A DNA stretch of 64,000 nucleotides, from positions 1,240,001-1,304,000 of the forward strand of contig NC_004113.1 in NCBI RefSeq assembly GCF_000011345.1. The letters run 5' to 3'. Shown here piece after piece: positions 8,088 through 18,109 of the stretch. This DNA comes from Thermosynechococcus vestitus BP-1 (lineage in GTDB: Bacteria > Cyanobacteriota > Cyanobacteriia > Thermosynechococcales > Thermosynechococcaceae). Position numbers and translations under genes: made by a program. Each line of letters opens with the position of its first letter. Position 1 is the stretch's first letter. Below the pieces are notes generated by a model. That model had not been told where the DNA came from. It saw only the letters and a list, made by a program, of their open reading frames with translations, and made no database searches.

Positions 8088-10306
8088 GAGACGGATGCAG
8101 CAGGCGTCCCTAAACGCCGTGCGTCTTGAAGGGCTTCTTTTGCCGAGGGGTAGCGATCGCTAAAATTAAATTTCACCATTTTATTAAGCACTACTGCTAA
8201 ACCTTCGCTTACTGTGACACACTGTTGCCAATCCACTTCACCGGTGCGCGGATCTCGCGGTAGATCACGGGGTTTAATGCCTGTTAAAGCCTGAAGGACA
8301 ATCATGCCGACGGCGTAAATATCACTGCTGAGGGTGGGTTGACCAGAGAGCTGCTCAGGGGGAGCATAGCCCATCGTGCCAATGACGACGGTGCTCCCTT
8401 GGGTTCTCTCTGCTTCTTGGGGTTGAATTTGTTTCACCGCTCCAAAGTCAATGAGTACCAGCTTGCGATCGCTGGCACGGCGAATAATATTATCGGGCTT
8501 AATATCACGGTGAATCACATAGTGACTGTGGACAAAATTCAAGACTTCCAAGATTTCCCGTAGGAGTTGGATGGCCTCGGCTTCCGTGTGTTTACGTTTC
8601 AGTTCCTCGCTCAGGGAGACACCATCAATAAATTCCTGCACTAGATAGAATTCCCGATTTTCCTCCACATAGGCAAGCAAGAGGGGAATTTGATCGTGGC
8701 GTCCTAGCTTTTCAAGGATTTCTGCTTCGGTATTAAAGAGTCGCCGCGCCACCTGCATAAAGCGCTCGTCGGTGCGTCCCGGTCGCAGATGCTTGACAAC
8801 ACAGAGGGGGTTCCCCGGTCGCTGGGTATCCTGCGCCAAATAGGTGCGGCCAAAACCGCCTGACCCCAAAACTTTTTGGATTTTGTAGCGACCACTGAGG
8901 AGGGAACGGGGTTTACCAGTAATTTCTGTGGGTTCTCGCAGTGCTGCATTGAGGGCTGCTGTATCCTCTGCCATTAGCGATCGCAACAGTGCCAAGGCTT
9001 TTTCTTGTTCCTGCACTTTTTCTCGGAAAGATTTTTGCTCCTGCTGCGCCTGATAGCTGACGTAGCCTACCATACCCACACTGCTGAGCACTAGAGCGAT
9101 CGCCGGCGGCACTACAGGAATCCAGCCACTCGCCATGACAAAAATGCCAAAGCCACCACCAAAGAGAACAATGATCCCCCCCACTACCGCGCCCCCCAAC
9201 CACAGGGGTTGCCGCAGCCACCAGCCAAGGATACTGCCCACCCCAGCCCACAGGAGAATCCAGCCTAGCACCAGCGGCACCGGCCAATACCAAATGGGAC
9301 CTTCCCCTTCAAGGGCAGCACTCAGGAATTGACTCACCATTTGCCCATGGACCACCACCCCCGGCATTTGCTGCGTCACTGCATCACTACCGCTATAGGG
9401 GGTGAGGAAAGTATCTTTGATACTCGGCGCAGACACACCAATCAAAACCACGCGATCGCGAATGAGGTCTTCGCTCACCCGTCCAGTCAGTACATCCGTT
9501 AGGGAAACCGTTGGCCCCACTGCGGTCCGTGAGCGGTACTTAAGGAGGGTTTGCATGCCGCGATCGTCTACCGCCACATAGCCACCAGCATCACTGGTGA
9601 GAAGAGGAAAATGGACATCATTTAGCGTCAAACCCTTGTCATCGAGTTTGATAGTTTGAGAAGGGTCTTGTTCTAGGTAGCGCAGTGCTAGCATCAGAGC
9701 AAAGGAAAAAGGCGTTGTACACCGCTGCGCCTTGGGATTGTTGATTACAAACAGGTTGCGGCGAATGACCCCATCGCTATCGAGGGGAATATCGGCAAAA
9801 CCCACACGCTCTGGCACCTGTGCTGTGGGAATACTGGGTGGTGGGGGCACCTCGGGTTGTTCCACTGTTTCGCCCGGTGATTTGCACACTGGAATAATGC
9901 GCGGGTTGATACGAATCATGTTTTGCAGCTCATCGTGGCCGGGGGGCTGGGGCAAATCGCGGAAAATATCCAAGCCAATGGCACGTGGGCTAGCTGCATT
10001 GAGGCGGGTGAGAAGTTCTGCAACAGTGGCATCCGGCAATGGCCACGTTTTTTGGGCCTGAATGTCCTGCTCCGTGACCAGCACTGTCAGGATGCGGGAA
10101 TCAGGGTCACGGGGGGGTTGCGATCGCACGTAAAAGTCATACAAACTCAGTTCCGACGGCTGAAGCAGTCCCAGTTGGCGCACACCGATCACAACGGCAG
10201 CCACCCCTACGGTTGTGGCAAGAACTGGTATCGGCAGCCATTTTGGCCATGGGTAGGGCACGGTTTCAACTCCTCGCGCAATTCTCCAGCAGCTCCCCAA
10301 GAGCAT
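8084..10306 (-). CDS. CHASE2-domain serine/threonine protein kinase
   Basis: This protein of about 740 residues has one N-terminal transmembrane helix, an extracytoplasmic CHASE2 sensor domain (about 40-330), a cluster of transmembrane helices (about 340-420), a short coiled coil, and a cytoplasmic Hanks-type kinase domain from about 472. Kinase motifs are intact: glycine loop GSGGFGRTY, HRDIKPDN catalytic loop, DFGAVKQ, and GTMGYAPPEQ activation segment. It should phosphorylate Ser/Thr targets in response to an external signal. The frame stays open to 10534, but the extra 76 residues look non-native and would run over a repeat cluster, so I prefer ATG 10306. It overlaps the FeoA-like gene by 4 bases and is divergent from rbcR. 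Confidence 0.88.
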   Translation of the reverse strand: MLLGSCWRIARGVETVPYPWPKWLPIPVLATTVGVAAVVIGVRQLGLLQPSELSLYDFYVRSQPPRDPDSRILTVLVTEQDIQAQKTWPLPDATVAELLTRLNAASPRAIGLDIFRDLPQPPGHDELQNMIRINPRIIPVCKSPGETVEQPEVPPPPSIPTAQVPERVGFADIPLDSDGVIRRNLFVINNPKAQRCTTPFSFALMLALRYLEQDPSQTIKLDDKGLTLNDVHFPLLTSDAGGYVAVDDRGMQTLLKYRSRTAVGPTVSLTDVLTGRVSEDLIRDRVVLIGVSAPSIKDTFLTPYSGSDAVTQQMPGVVVHGQMVSQFLSAALEGEGPIWYWPVPLVLGWILLWAGVGSILGWWLRQPLWLGGAVVGGIIVLFGGGFGIFVMASGWIPVVPPAIALVLSSVGMVGYVSYQAQQEQKSFREKVQEQEKALALLRSLMAEDTAALNAALREPTEITGKPRSLLSGRYKIQKVLGSGGFGRTYLAQDTQRPGNPLCVVKHLRPGRTDERFMQVARRLFNTEAEILEKLGRHDQIPLLLAYVEENREFYLVQEFIDGVSLSEELKRKHTEAEAIQLLREILEVLNFVHSHYVIHRDIKPDNIIRRASDRKLVLIDFGAVKQIQPQEAERTQGSTVVIGTMGYAPPEQLSGQPTLSSDIYAVGMIVLQALTGIKPRDLPRDPRTGEVDWQQCVTVSEGLAVVLNKMVKFNFSDRYPSAKEALQDARRLGTPAASVS

Positions 10307-10681
10307 CGCTAGACCGATTTTAGCTTTATCCGCAGGAAGCCCGGCGCCGTATTGGTGAATGCTGCTCGAGTAATGAGCAACAGGGTATAGCTTTAAGAAG
10401 TGGCCAGTGGAAGCACATGTTCGAGTGGTGCTAGATGGGCGATCGCTCGCTCCACAGTCCAACAATGTAACCAATGTAACAAAATAATGTAACAATATGT
10501 AACAAAGGTCAGCAATCGCGCGGAGAAAACCCAACCCTTACAATAGGTTTCAGACGTGCTATTTTGCGTTACTGGCACGCCAAGTTCAGCTTTCTTGTGC
10601 GGGGATACATATCAATTGGGCATGATTCCTGATAAGTTCAGAAAAACGCCTCTTGGTGGCACGCCTATGGCCTCAATGCCT
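10307..10681. promoter_or_regulatory. Divergent control region between CHASE2 kinase and rbcR
   Basis: This stretch of about 375 bases separates the two divergent genes if the preferred starts are right. It holds four copies of ATGTAAC on the plus strand at 10465, 10474, 10487 and 10497 (spacings 9, 13 and 10), a likely binding cluster. In-frame upstream ATG codons for rbcR occur at 10622 and later, so part of it may be coding. Confidence 0.5.
10465..10503 (+). repeat. Four direct ATGTAAC repeats
   Basis: Four exact ATGTAAC heptamers lie within 39 bases, roughly one helical turn apart, in the divergent promoter region. This is consistent with an operator read by a regulator such as RbcR itself, but the regulator is unknown. 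Confidence 0.6.
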
Positions 10682-11722
10682 ATGTCCGAACTGCCCTTTT
10701 CCCTCGATCAATTGCGAATCCTGAAGGCGATCGCCCTCGAAGGAAGTTTTAAGCGAGCCGCTGACAGCCTCTATGTCTCCCAACCCGCAGTGAGTTTACA
10801 GGTGCAAAACCTTGAGCGCCAACTGGATGTTCCCCTATTTGACCGGGGAGGGCGCCGTGCCCAACTCACCGAAGCTGGACAACTCCTACTGGCCTACGGC
10901 GATCAAATTCTCTCTCTGTGCCATGAAGCCTGCCGGGCCATCGAAGATCTGCAAAAATTACAAGGGGGTACCCTGATCATTGGGGCAAGCCAGACCACTG
11001 GCACCTATCTCATGCCCCGCATGATTGGGCTATTTCGCAGCAAATATCCCGAAGTTGCTGTTCAGCTCCATGTGCATTCCACCCGCCGCACCTGCTGGAG
11101 CTTGGTCAATGGTCAAATTGATCTAGCGATTATCGGCGGTGAAGTTCCCTCAGAACTGAGTGAGCAAATCACCGTTACCCCCTACGCAGAGGACGAACTG
11201 GCACTGATCTTACCTGTGGATCATCCCTTGGCTAGTGCCGAAACCTTGACCAAAGAAGACTTGTATAAGCTGAGCTTTATTGCTCTCGATGCCCAATCCA
11301 CCATTCGCAAGGTGATTGATCAGGTGCTGCAGCGCGCCAACATTGACCCTCGCCGCCTCAAGGTAGAGATGGAGCTCAATTCCATCGAGGCGATTAAAAA
11401 TGCCGTACAGTCGGGCTTGGGGGCTGCCTTCGTCTCCATTTCCGCCATTGAGAAGGAGTTACAACTGGGGAGCCTACGGCGGATGGGTATCGAAAATGTC
11501 GTGGTCAAACGTACCCTGTCGCTGATTACGAATCCTAATCGCTACCGATCGCGGGCAGCGGAGGTCTTCTGCCGTGAAATTCTCACCCAATTTGCCACCT
11601 TCGCCATCGATACAGAACTGACAACGCCCAAGCCACCCATCTCCGATAGTGAAAAGCCCCTTAAGGAACTCTTGACGATCGCTCCCCTTGAGGAAAACAG
11701 CACCAATGCCAGTAATTCTTAG
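10682..11722 (+). CDS. rbcR: LysR-family regulator RbcR (CbbR/Ycf30 type)
   Basis: This LysR regulator of about 346 residues has an N-terminal winged helix-turn-helix ([20 protein letters not shown], then [13 protein letters not shown]) and a C-terminal substrate-binding domain (from about 90). The sequence follows the cyanobacterial and plastid RbcR/Ycf30 pattern, with [18 protein letters not shown] at the start of the effector domain. Family members regulate RuBisCO and carbon-concentration genes in response to small metabolites. No rbc genes are in the window. The frame begins at 10556, but homology starts at the ATG at 10682; ATGs at 10622, 10667 and 10676 are alternatives. It is divergent from the CHASE2 kinase. 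Confidence 0.85.
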   Translation: MSELPFSLDQLRILKAIALEGSFKRAADSLYVSQPAVSLQVQNLERQLDVPLFDRGGRRAQLTEAGQLLLAYGDQILSLCHEACRAIEDLQKLQGGTLIIGASQTTGTYLMPRMIGLFRSKYPEVAVQLHVHSTRRTCWSLVNGQIDLAIIGGEVPSELSEQITVTPYAEDELALILPVDHPLASAETLTKEDLYKLSFIALDAQSTIRKVIDQVLQRANIDPRRLKVEMELNSIEAIKNAVQSGLGAAFVSISAIEKELQLGSLRRMGIENVVVKRTLSLITNPNRYRSRAAEVFCREILTQFATFAIDTELTTPKPPISDSEKPLKELLTIAPLEENSTNASNS

Positions 11723-11791
11723 GGCAGAGCACGACCAGCCAAAGGCCAGAAGGGTCCCCCGTAGGGAGTTTATTATTTCAAACGATCGGAG

Positions 11792-11797
11792 TATGAT
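11792..11797 (+). promoter_or_regulatory. Candidate -10 box of rpsO
   Basis: TATGAT lies 30 bases before the rpsO ATG at 11828. The -35 region at the expected spacing (about 11769) is poor, so this is a tentative call. Confidence 0.35.
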
Positions 11798-11827
11798 AGT
11801 AGATCGCGCTGTTCATAACTGATGACC

Positions 11828-12097
11828 ATGGCCCTGCAACACGACGTTAAACAAGAAATTATCAACACCTACCAGATCCACGGTACGGATACTGGCTCCA
11901 CGGATGTCCAAGTTGCCATCCTCACGGAGCGGATCAAGCAGCTTTCTGAGCATCTCAAGGTGAATAAAAAAGATCACGCCTCTCGCCGAGGACTGCTGAA
12001 AATCATTGGCCGTCGCAAGCGGCTATTGGCCTATCTCTATCGCCACGATCCCCAGCGCTATCAGCAACTCATTGAACGTTTAGGAATCCGGGGTTAA
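11828..12097 (+). CDS. rpsO: 30S ribosomal protein S15
   Basis: This 89-residue basic protein shows the full S15 pattern: [33 protein letters not shown] and [14 protein letters not shown]15 binds the central domain of 16S rRNA early in 30S assembly. An in-frame ATG at 11822 is two codons further upstream, but family members begin MAL, favouring 11828. It is followed after 5 bases by the PAM68-like gene, with which it is probably cotranscribed. Confidence 0.97.
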   Translation: MALQHDVKQEIINTYQIHGTDTGSTDVQVAILTERIKQLSEHLKVNKKDHASRRGLLKIIGRRKRLLAYLYRHDPQRYQQLIERLGIRG

Positions 12098-12102
12098 AGA
12101 CA

Positions 12103-12567
12103 ATGGCAAAACGGTCGGATCTGCCCTTTGAGCCTAAAAAGAAAAAAGGAGCAACCCATTCTGCTAAAGCTCCTGCTGCTGCAGCCGTCCGTTCTAAAGC
12201 GCCAACATCCCCAGCTAAGCAAGCCAAAACAGGTGCCGGCATTCCCGAAATTGTCAGCCAACGAATGGTGGCTCGGATGGCAATCTTCTGCGGTACCCCC
12301 ACCCTCTTGGGACTGATGACATTTCCCCTCAGCTATTTCATTGTCCATGAGGGCTGGTTTAAGTTGCCGAATGTGGTCGTTGTCATCGTTAGTCTTGGTC
12401 TTTTTGGCCTTGGGGCGCTGGGGCTTAGCTATGGTATTCTTTCTGCCTCTTGGGATGAGCACGAGCAGGGAAGTTGGCTCGGCTGGCGAGAATTCCGCAC
12501 CAATTTTGGTCGTGTGGTCGAGAGTTGGCAAGCCTATCAGGCCCAGCGATCGCAAAACGCCGAATAA
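12103..12567 (+). CDS. PAM68-like (DUF3464) photosystem II assembly protein
   Basis: This 154-residue protein has a Lys/Ala/Pro-rich cytoplasmic N-terminus (1-50), two transmembrane helices (about 65-85 and 95-118) and a C-terminal segment with SWDEHEQGSWLGWREF. That last motif is characteristic of DUF3464, whose plant member PAM68 assists photosystem II reaction-centre assembly, probably in chlorophyll delivery to CP47. It should sit in thylakoid or cytoplasmic membrane. The close pairing with rpsO is, as I recall, common in cyanobacteria. The family assignment is secure; the role here is inferred. Confidence 0.85.
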   Translation: MAKRSDLPFEPKKKKGATHSAKAPAAAAVRSKAPTSPAKQAKTGAGIPEIVSQRMVARMAIFCGTPTLLGLMTFPLSYFIVHEGWFKLPNVVVVIVSLGLFGLGALGLSYGILSASWDEHEQGSWLGWREFRTNFGRVVESWQAYQAQRSQNAE

Positions 12568-12793
12568 GCGCGATCGCTGACTCAAGTGTGCGCCTTTAAT
12601 CAAGCAAATGTTAGGAATTTTTTACGGGTTTTTTATCATTTCCCGTAGAGTATTTACTATGGATTCAGAGAGTTAGACCCTGACCCGAATAACCAAGCAC
12701 GGTCAGCTGCATAGCAATATCAAGTGTTCCAGGCATCACCAGCGGCAAAGGGTCCTAAAGTGACTCAAACTCCGTTTCCTGAGGACAACCCCG

Positions 12794-13357
12794 ATGACAG
12801 CAGTGGAAATGCTCCCAGTTGAGGCGCACACAAATCTAGGAAACCTGCCCATTAGCCTACAGTCCTCTAGCTTTCTGCGAAATTTGCTGGGATTCCTGGC
12901 AGAAACCCTTGAAGATGTTGTCGGGCTGGAGGATGCCTCTGGCTTTATTGCCCTCGTGGGACAGCAAATGGGCAATTACATCAATGAACTTTACACCCAA
13001 GCCCTCGGCGATCGCCCCCTTGATGCCAAGACCGTGGCTCAAATTCTTGTGGATCTCAAAAATCGCATTGAAGGCGGATTTTTCCTAATTGAGCAGGACG
13101 AAGAACGCATTATTTTAGGGAATCACCGTTGCCCCCTTGGCAGTGGTGTGGTGGGTCATCCCTCGTTGTGCATGATGACCTCAAATGTGTTTGGGGTGAT
13201 TGTGGCGCACCACTTGGGCTATGCCAAGGTTTGTATTGAAGAGGCGATCGCCAATGGGGATCAAGGGTGCCGCATGGTGGTCTATACCCAACCCACCGCT
13301 GCTGCTTTAGCTGCTAAAGGGCGAGAACACTATCGTAGCGATCGCCTTGAGTCCTGA
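12794..13357 (+). CDS. MOD1 (methanogen output domain 1)-like protein
   Basis: This is a 187-residue soluble protein without membrane segments. The C-terminal half contains conserved-looking cysteines in HRCPLG, SLCMMTS and QGCRM, which resembles the MOD1 output domain found at the ends of archaeal and cyanobacterial sensor proteins and occasionally stand-alone. No enzymatic function is established for the domain. The gene lies 50 bases upstream of a diguanylate cyclase on the same strand, which suggests a shared signalling pathway. The family call is from memory of the cysteine pattern, so it is moderate. Confidence 0.6.
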   Translation: MTAVEMLPVEAHTNLGNLPISLQSSSFLRNLLGFLAETLEDVVGLEDASGFIALVGQQMGNYINELYTQALGDRPLDAKTVAQILVDLKNRIEGGFFLIEQDEERIILGNHRCPLGSGVVGHPSLCMMTSNVFGVIVAHHLGYAKVCIEEAIANGDQGCRMVVYTQPTAAALAAKGREHYRSDRLES

Positions 13358-13407
13358 GTCAGTCTCAGCCGGTGAAGTCCTTCATTGCAGTGGGGTCAGG
13401 GAGCAAG

Positions 13408-14439
13408 ATGAGCGACTTTACACTCGATATTAACACATGGATTGATCTGTTCCCAGAACCAATGCTGGCCATGAATGCCCAGGGCAACATTGTAGCCATT
13501 AACCCCAGTGGTCGTGAATTTTTTGGCGGCAGTGTGCTCAATCGCAACCTTAGGGAACTCGTCGCCACTCCCCCAGAGAAACTCAATAAATGGCTGCCCC
13601 TTTGGCAACAGGCCACCCAAATGGTGCCCGGTACTCTCCAAGGCCACCAAGGGCAAAAAATTGAAGTGCAAGCGGTGGGCATCCACCGTTGCCAGCCCCC
13701 CTTGATTCTGCTGCGACTCTTTCGCCAACCGCGGCTTCTAGGGCAGTTTATTATCCAACGGCAACAATTTGAGCAGTTGCAACAGCAGATGGCACGGCAA
13801 ACGGCTTTGATTGTGGAGCTACAGCAGCAGCAAAAACAACTGGAGGCAGAAAATCACTATCTACAGCAAATCTCGCAGCAAGATAGCCTGACCAAACTGG
13901 CAAATCGGCGTACCTTTGAATCCCGTCTGCGGTTGGTCTGGCAGGAAGCGGCAGCAACCCATACTCCCTTAGCCATTGTCCTGCTGGATATTGACCACTT
14001 CAAGGACTACAATGACACCTATGGCCACTTGGCGGGCGATCGCGCCCTGCAACGGGTCGCCTATGCCATTAAATCTCAGGTGCGGGCAACAGATCTGGTG
14101 GCTCGCTATGGTGGTGAAGAGTTTGTTCTCCTGTTGTCCCAGGCCCACCACGACGCTGCCATTTGTATCTTAGAGCGGATTTTTAACCACATCCGCAGTT
14201 TAGAAATTCCCCATGCTAGTTCGCCGGTCAAACCCTATCTCACTCTAAGCGCTGGCATTTGCATTGCAACTGCAACCCCTAGGGATTGTCCAATTTCTGA
14301 GCTGATCGCCACCGCCGATGCCGCTTTGTACGAGGCCAAACGCTCAGGGCGCGATCGCTATGTGTTGCAAACCTATGCTTGGATAAGTGGGCCTATCAGC
14401 CAAGAAATCTCGCCCTGCCCTTCGGAAAAGGCCCCGTAG
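13408..14439 (+). CDS. Diguanylate cyclase with N-terminal PAS-like domain
   Basis: This 343-residue protein has an N-terminal PAS-like sensor (about 5-110), a glutamine-rich coiled coil (about 115-165) and a GGDEF domain (about 170-330). The active-site loop is GGEEF in RYGGEEFVLL, and the product-inhibition I-site RxxD (RATD) lies upstream at the standard distance. It should therefore make cyclic di-GMP from two GTP and be feedback-controlled. There is no transmembrane segment, so it is cytosolic. I chose ATG 13408 because it follows a GGAG-type ribosome site; the frame extends to 13372. The preceding MOD1 gene is likely cotranscribed. Confidence 0.88.
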   Translation: MSDFTLDINTWIDLFPEPMLAMNAQGNIVAINPSGREFFGGSVLNRNLRELVATPPEKLNKWLPLWQQATQMVPGTLQGHQGQKIEVQAVGIHRCQPPLILLRLFRQPRLLGQFIIQRQQFEQLQQQMARQTALIVELQQQQKQLEAENHYLQQISQQDSLTKLANRRTFESRLRLVWQEAAATHTPLAIVLLDIDHFKDYNDTYGHLAGDRALQRVAYAIKSQVRATDLVARYGGEEFVLLLSQAHHDAAICILERIFNHIRSLEIPHASSPVKPYLTLSAGICIATATPRDCPISELIATADAALYEAKRSGRDRYVLQTYAWISGPISQEISPCPSEKAP

Positions 14440-14568
14440 CTGCCGCTGCTAGATATAATGTGGGTGGCCAAAGCACGGCAATCCCCTAGCCAAAACGTGA
14501 TAGTTGATCGCGGTTGGGACGTTGTATTGCAGAATGTAAAGCTGAGTTAATTTTTGGAGATCGTGTAG

Positions 14569-15732
<1,164 letters not shown>

Positions 15733-15742
15733 AGAGCTCATG

Positions 15743-15762
15743 GGGGGCGATCGCCCCCTTTC
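15743..15762 (+). terminator. Candidate terminator after petH built on a HIP1 palindrome
   Basis: GGGGGCGATCGCCCCC is a perfect 16-base palindrome followed by TTTC, 10 bases after the petH stop. The core is a HIP1 site, so terminator function is plausible but not certain. Confidence 0.5.
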
Positions 15763-15915
15763 ATGCCAATTGCCGCTCAGATCTGTCAGGATAGAAGTAA
15801 AGGGAACGGTTACCGAGCAATCAATGTCGGGTGTAGGGTCGCTAAAAGGTAACCCACTTGCCGCCAAGTTGTCAGGATTCCCGTATTCTAATGGTGAGTC
15901 ATCCAGCGATCGCCT

Positions 15916-16200
15916 ATGATTTATCCTCGCTTTCTGCGCAAAGCCTACCGTAGAGAACCCATCTCTGCCTTCCTTCTGTTAATGGGAGGGGTGGATTCCA
16001 CCATTGGGGGCGTGGGGGGCTACAACGGTCTGCTGCTTTTGGGTCTAGGTGTGATGGGAAGTGCACTCCTCTATCGTCTGCTCCAGCGATCGCCCGAACG
16101 TCCTCTTCCTGAGAAGGTACCCCAGTATGCGCTGCCGCCCCAGTCTTCCCAGCCCTTGCCAATGCTGACGATGAGCAAAAAGCACCCCCCCCTGCGCTAG
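15916..16200 (+). CDS. Small hypothetical membrane protein
   Basis: This 94-residue protein has a basic N-terminus (MIYPRFLRKAYRRE), one or two hydrophobic segments (about 16-27 and 36-55, Gly-rich) and a proline-rich cytoplasmic tail. I do not recognise a family. Its stop overlaps the stop region of the convergent menF gene by 4 bases. Codon use looks like that of its neighbours. The open frame without an antisense shadow gene makes it credible, but no strong ribosome site is visible. Confidence 0.55.
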   Translation: MIYPRFLRKAYRREPISAFLLLMGGVDSTIGGVGGYNGLLLLGLGVMGSALLYRLLQRSPERPLPEKVPQYALPPQSSQPLPMLTMSKKHPPLR

Positions 16201-17579
16201 GCCAAAGCTGAGATCATCGTCTGAAATTTCCACAGGATTTCCTGCCATTCCCGTTCAGGGTGAGAGCCTTTGACAATACCTGCCCCAGCCAAGAGATGGG
16301 CATAATTGCCCTGGAGGTGGGCAGAGCGAATTCCAACAATGAATTCCCCTTCTCCAGTGGGTGTCACCCAACCAAGGGGTGCAGCATAGCCATTGCGATT
16401 AAAGGGTTCCAGTTGCCGCAGCCAATGTTGTGCCCGAGCAGCGGGATAGCCTGCCACTGCTGGCGTAGGATGCAAGGCCGCCACCACTTGGAGAATATGA
16501 ATCGGTTCAGGCAGAGGTGCCTGAATCAAGGTTTGCAGATGTTGAATATGACTCAATTCAAGGATGCGGGGTTTGGCGGGTACCTCACAGGTCATGCCCA
16601 ACCGTTGGAGGGTTTGGCGGAGAAATTCAACAATGACTTGATGCTCATAGCGTTCCTTGGGGCTGTGGTAAAGGCCATTGCGCAGGCTTTGATCCTCCTG
16701 TTGGGTTTGCCCCCGGGGCCGGGAACCTGCCAAGGCATCGGCACAGAGGACGCCATCGGCAATCTTGACCAAGCGTTCGGGACTGGCTCCCAAAAAGACC
16801 TGCTGCCGCTTTTGGCCAACACTGAAGATGTAGGCATTGGTGTACTGCTGGCGCAGGTTTTGCAACGTTCCCAGCCAGCTAAACCCCTGAGGCTGCTCTA
16901 GGGTGAGGGCAGCGGCTAAAACCAATTTTTCGATGTCTCCCTCCTCAAGGAGCCGCAGGGCATGCTTGACCCGGCGAATAAATTGTCCATACTGCTCAGT
17001 CAGGGGCGGTAGAGCGATCGCCAGGGGTGGTGGACAGGGGGGCGGCTCAGCGAGAATCTGTGCCAGTGCCCGCTGCACCAATTGCCAGTCTTGCCAGAGG
17101 CGATGTGGAGTATTGGTCTCTAAAGCACAATTGAGGGTGAGCCAAACCTGCTCCAGACGCTGAATCACTTGCCAGCGGGGTAAGACTCCCCAGTTCGGAT
17201 GGGTGTCATCCCAAAAACTGAATTGACAAAACAGGCGCGGTTCGGCTGGAGCGATCGCCCACAGGCGGCTGAGGGTTTGTTCACTAAAACGCTGCAGTTC
17301 TCCAAACCGTTGATGTCCCTGAACACTGCTCGTCGCCACTGCACCACAGGCAGCAACAATCTCCCCCGCTTGCTCAAGGTAAAAATGCTCACTTTCGCCA
17401 CTGACGTGCATTAGACCTGCCAAGAGCATCAGGGGATCAACTGTTGGTAAGGCGATGCCTAAACTAAGGAACTGACAATTGGCCTGCTGTGCTGCCTGAA
17501 TGCCAGCGCTGACCTGAGTATAAAACTCGGACTCAGAGGACAAATCAAAAGTAAGGGGCAGCGAAACCGGCATAACCAA
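16197..17579 (-). CDS. menF: Isochorismate synthase
   Basis: This 460-residue chorismate-utilising enzyme has a C-terminal chorismate-binding domain containing KLVLAAALTLE, SPERLVK, GSRPRG and the final GAGIVKGSHPEREW segment. It isomerises chorismate to isochorismate, the entry step to phylloquinone (vitamin K1), the photosystem I quinone. The window also carries menE about 8 kb away, a dispersed arrangement usual for cyanobacteria. Length and motifs fit MenF/EntC rather than anthranilate synthase. Confidence 0.9.
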   Translation of the reverse strand: MVMPVSLPLTFDLSSESEFYTQVSAGIQAAQQANCQFLSLGIALPTVDPLMLLAGLMHVSGESEHFYLEQAGEIVAACGAVATSSVQGHQRFGELQRFSEQTLSRLWAIAPAEPRLFCQFSFWDDTHPNWGVLPRWQVIQRLEQVWLTLNCALETNTPHRLWQDWQLVQRALAQILAEPPPCPPPLAIALPPLTEQYGQFIRRVKHALRLLEEGDIEKLVLAAALTLEQPQGFSWLGTLQNLRQQYTNAYIFSVGQKRQQVFLGASPERLVKIADGVLCADALAGSRPRGQTQQEDQSLRNGLYHSPKERYEHQVIVEFLRQTLQRLGMTCEVPAKPRILELSHIQHLQTLIQAPLPEPIHILQVVAALHPTPAVAGYPAARAQHWLRQLEPFNRNGYAAPLGWVTPTGEGEFIVGIRSAHLQGNYAHLLAGAGIVKGSHPEREWQEILWKFQTMISALA

Positions 17580-17701
17580 ACAAGGTCAAGATTGCCCTTA
17601 CATTTTCCCCTTGGTAGGGAACCTTTGGCAAAAAGACTGGAACTTGCCGAGGTCACTGATTATGCTGAGGAGTAGGATCACGGTCTATTTCTGAGGCAAG
17701 T

Positions 17702-18109
17702 ATGACTAAGGTTGTGAAAACAGATGCAGAATGGCAAGCGCAACTGACCCCTGAGCAGTACTATGTCACCCGCAAAAAGGGAACGGAGCGCGCCTTCACA
17801 GGCTGCTACTGGAATAACAAAAAGCCCGGTCTCTATTCCTGTGTCTGCTGCGGCACACCGCTCTTTCGCTCTGAGACAAAGTATGATTCTGGCACGGGTT
17901 GGCCCAGTTTTTGGCAGCCCCTTGATCCCAACAATATCCGCATGGAGCGGGATCTTTCCCATGGCATGGTGCGCACGGAAGTCTTGTGTGCTGTCTGCGA
18001 TGCCCACCTGGGCCATGTCTTTGAGGATGGCCCGCCCCCCACAGGACTGCGCTACTGCATTAACTCAGCGGCACTGGCATTTGTCCCTGAATCTGCCGCC
18101 TCTTCATGA
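17702..18109 (+). CDS. msrB: Peptide-methionine (R)-S-oxide reductase
   Basis: This 135-residue MsrB contains the two zinc-binding CxxC motifs (CVCCG and CAVCDAH), the substrate loop SGTGWPSFW, and the catalytic cysteine in [11 protein letters not shown]. The enzyme reduces the R-form of methionine sulfoxide in oxidised proteins with thioredoxin. The stop codon overlaps the ATG of the next gene, a large histidine kinase (ATGA), so the two are probably translationally coupled. The promoter should lie in the short gap after menF's divergent start. Confidence 0.95.
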   Translation: MTKVVKTDAEWQAQLTPEQYYVTRKKGTERAFTGCYWNNKKPGLYSCVCCGTPLFRSETKYDSGTGWPSFWQPLDPNNIRMERDLSHGMVRTEVLCAVCDAHLGHVFEDGPPPTGLRYCINSAALAFVPESAASS

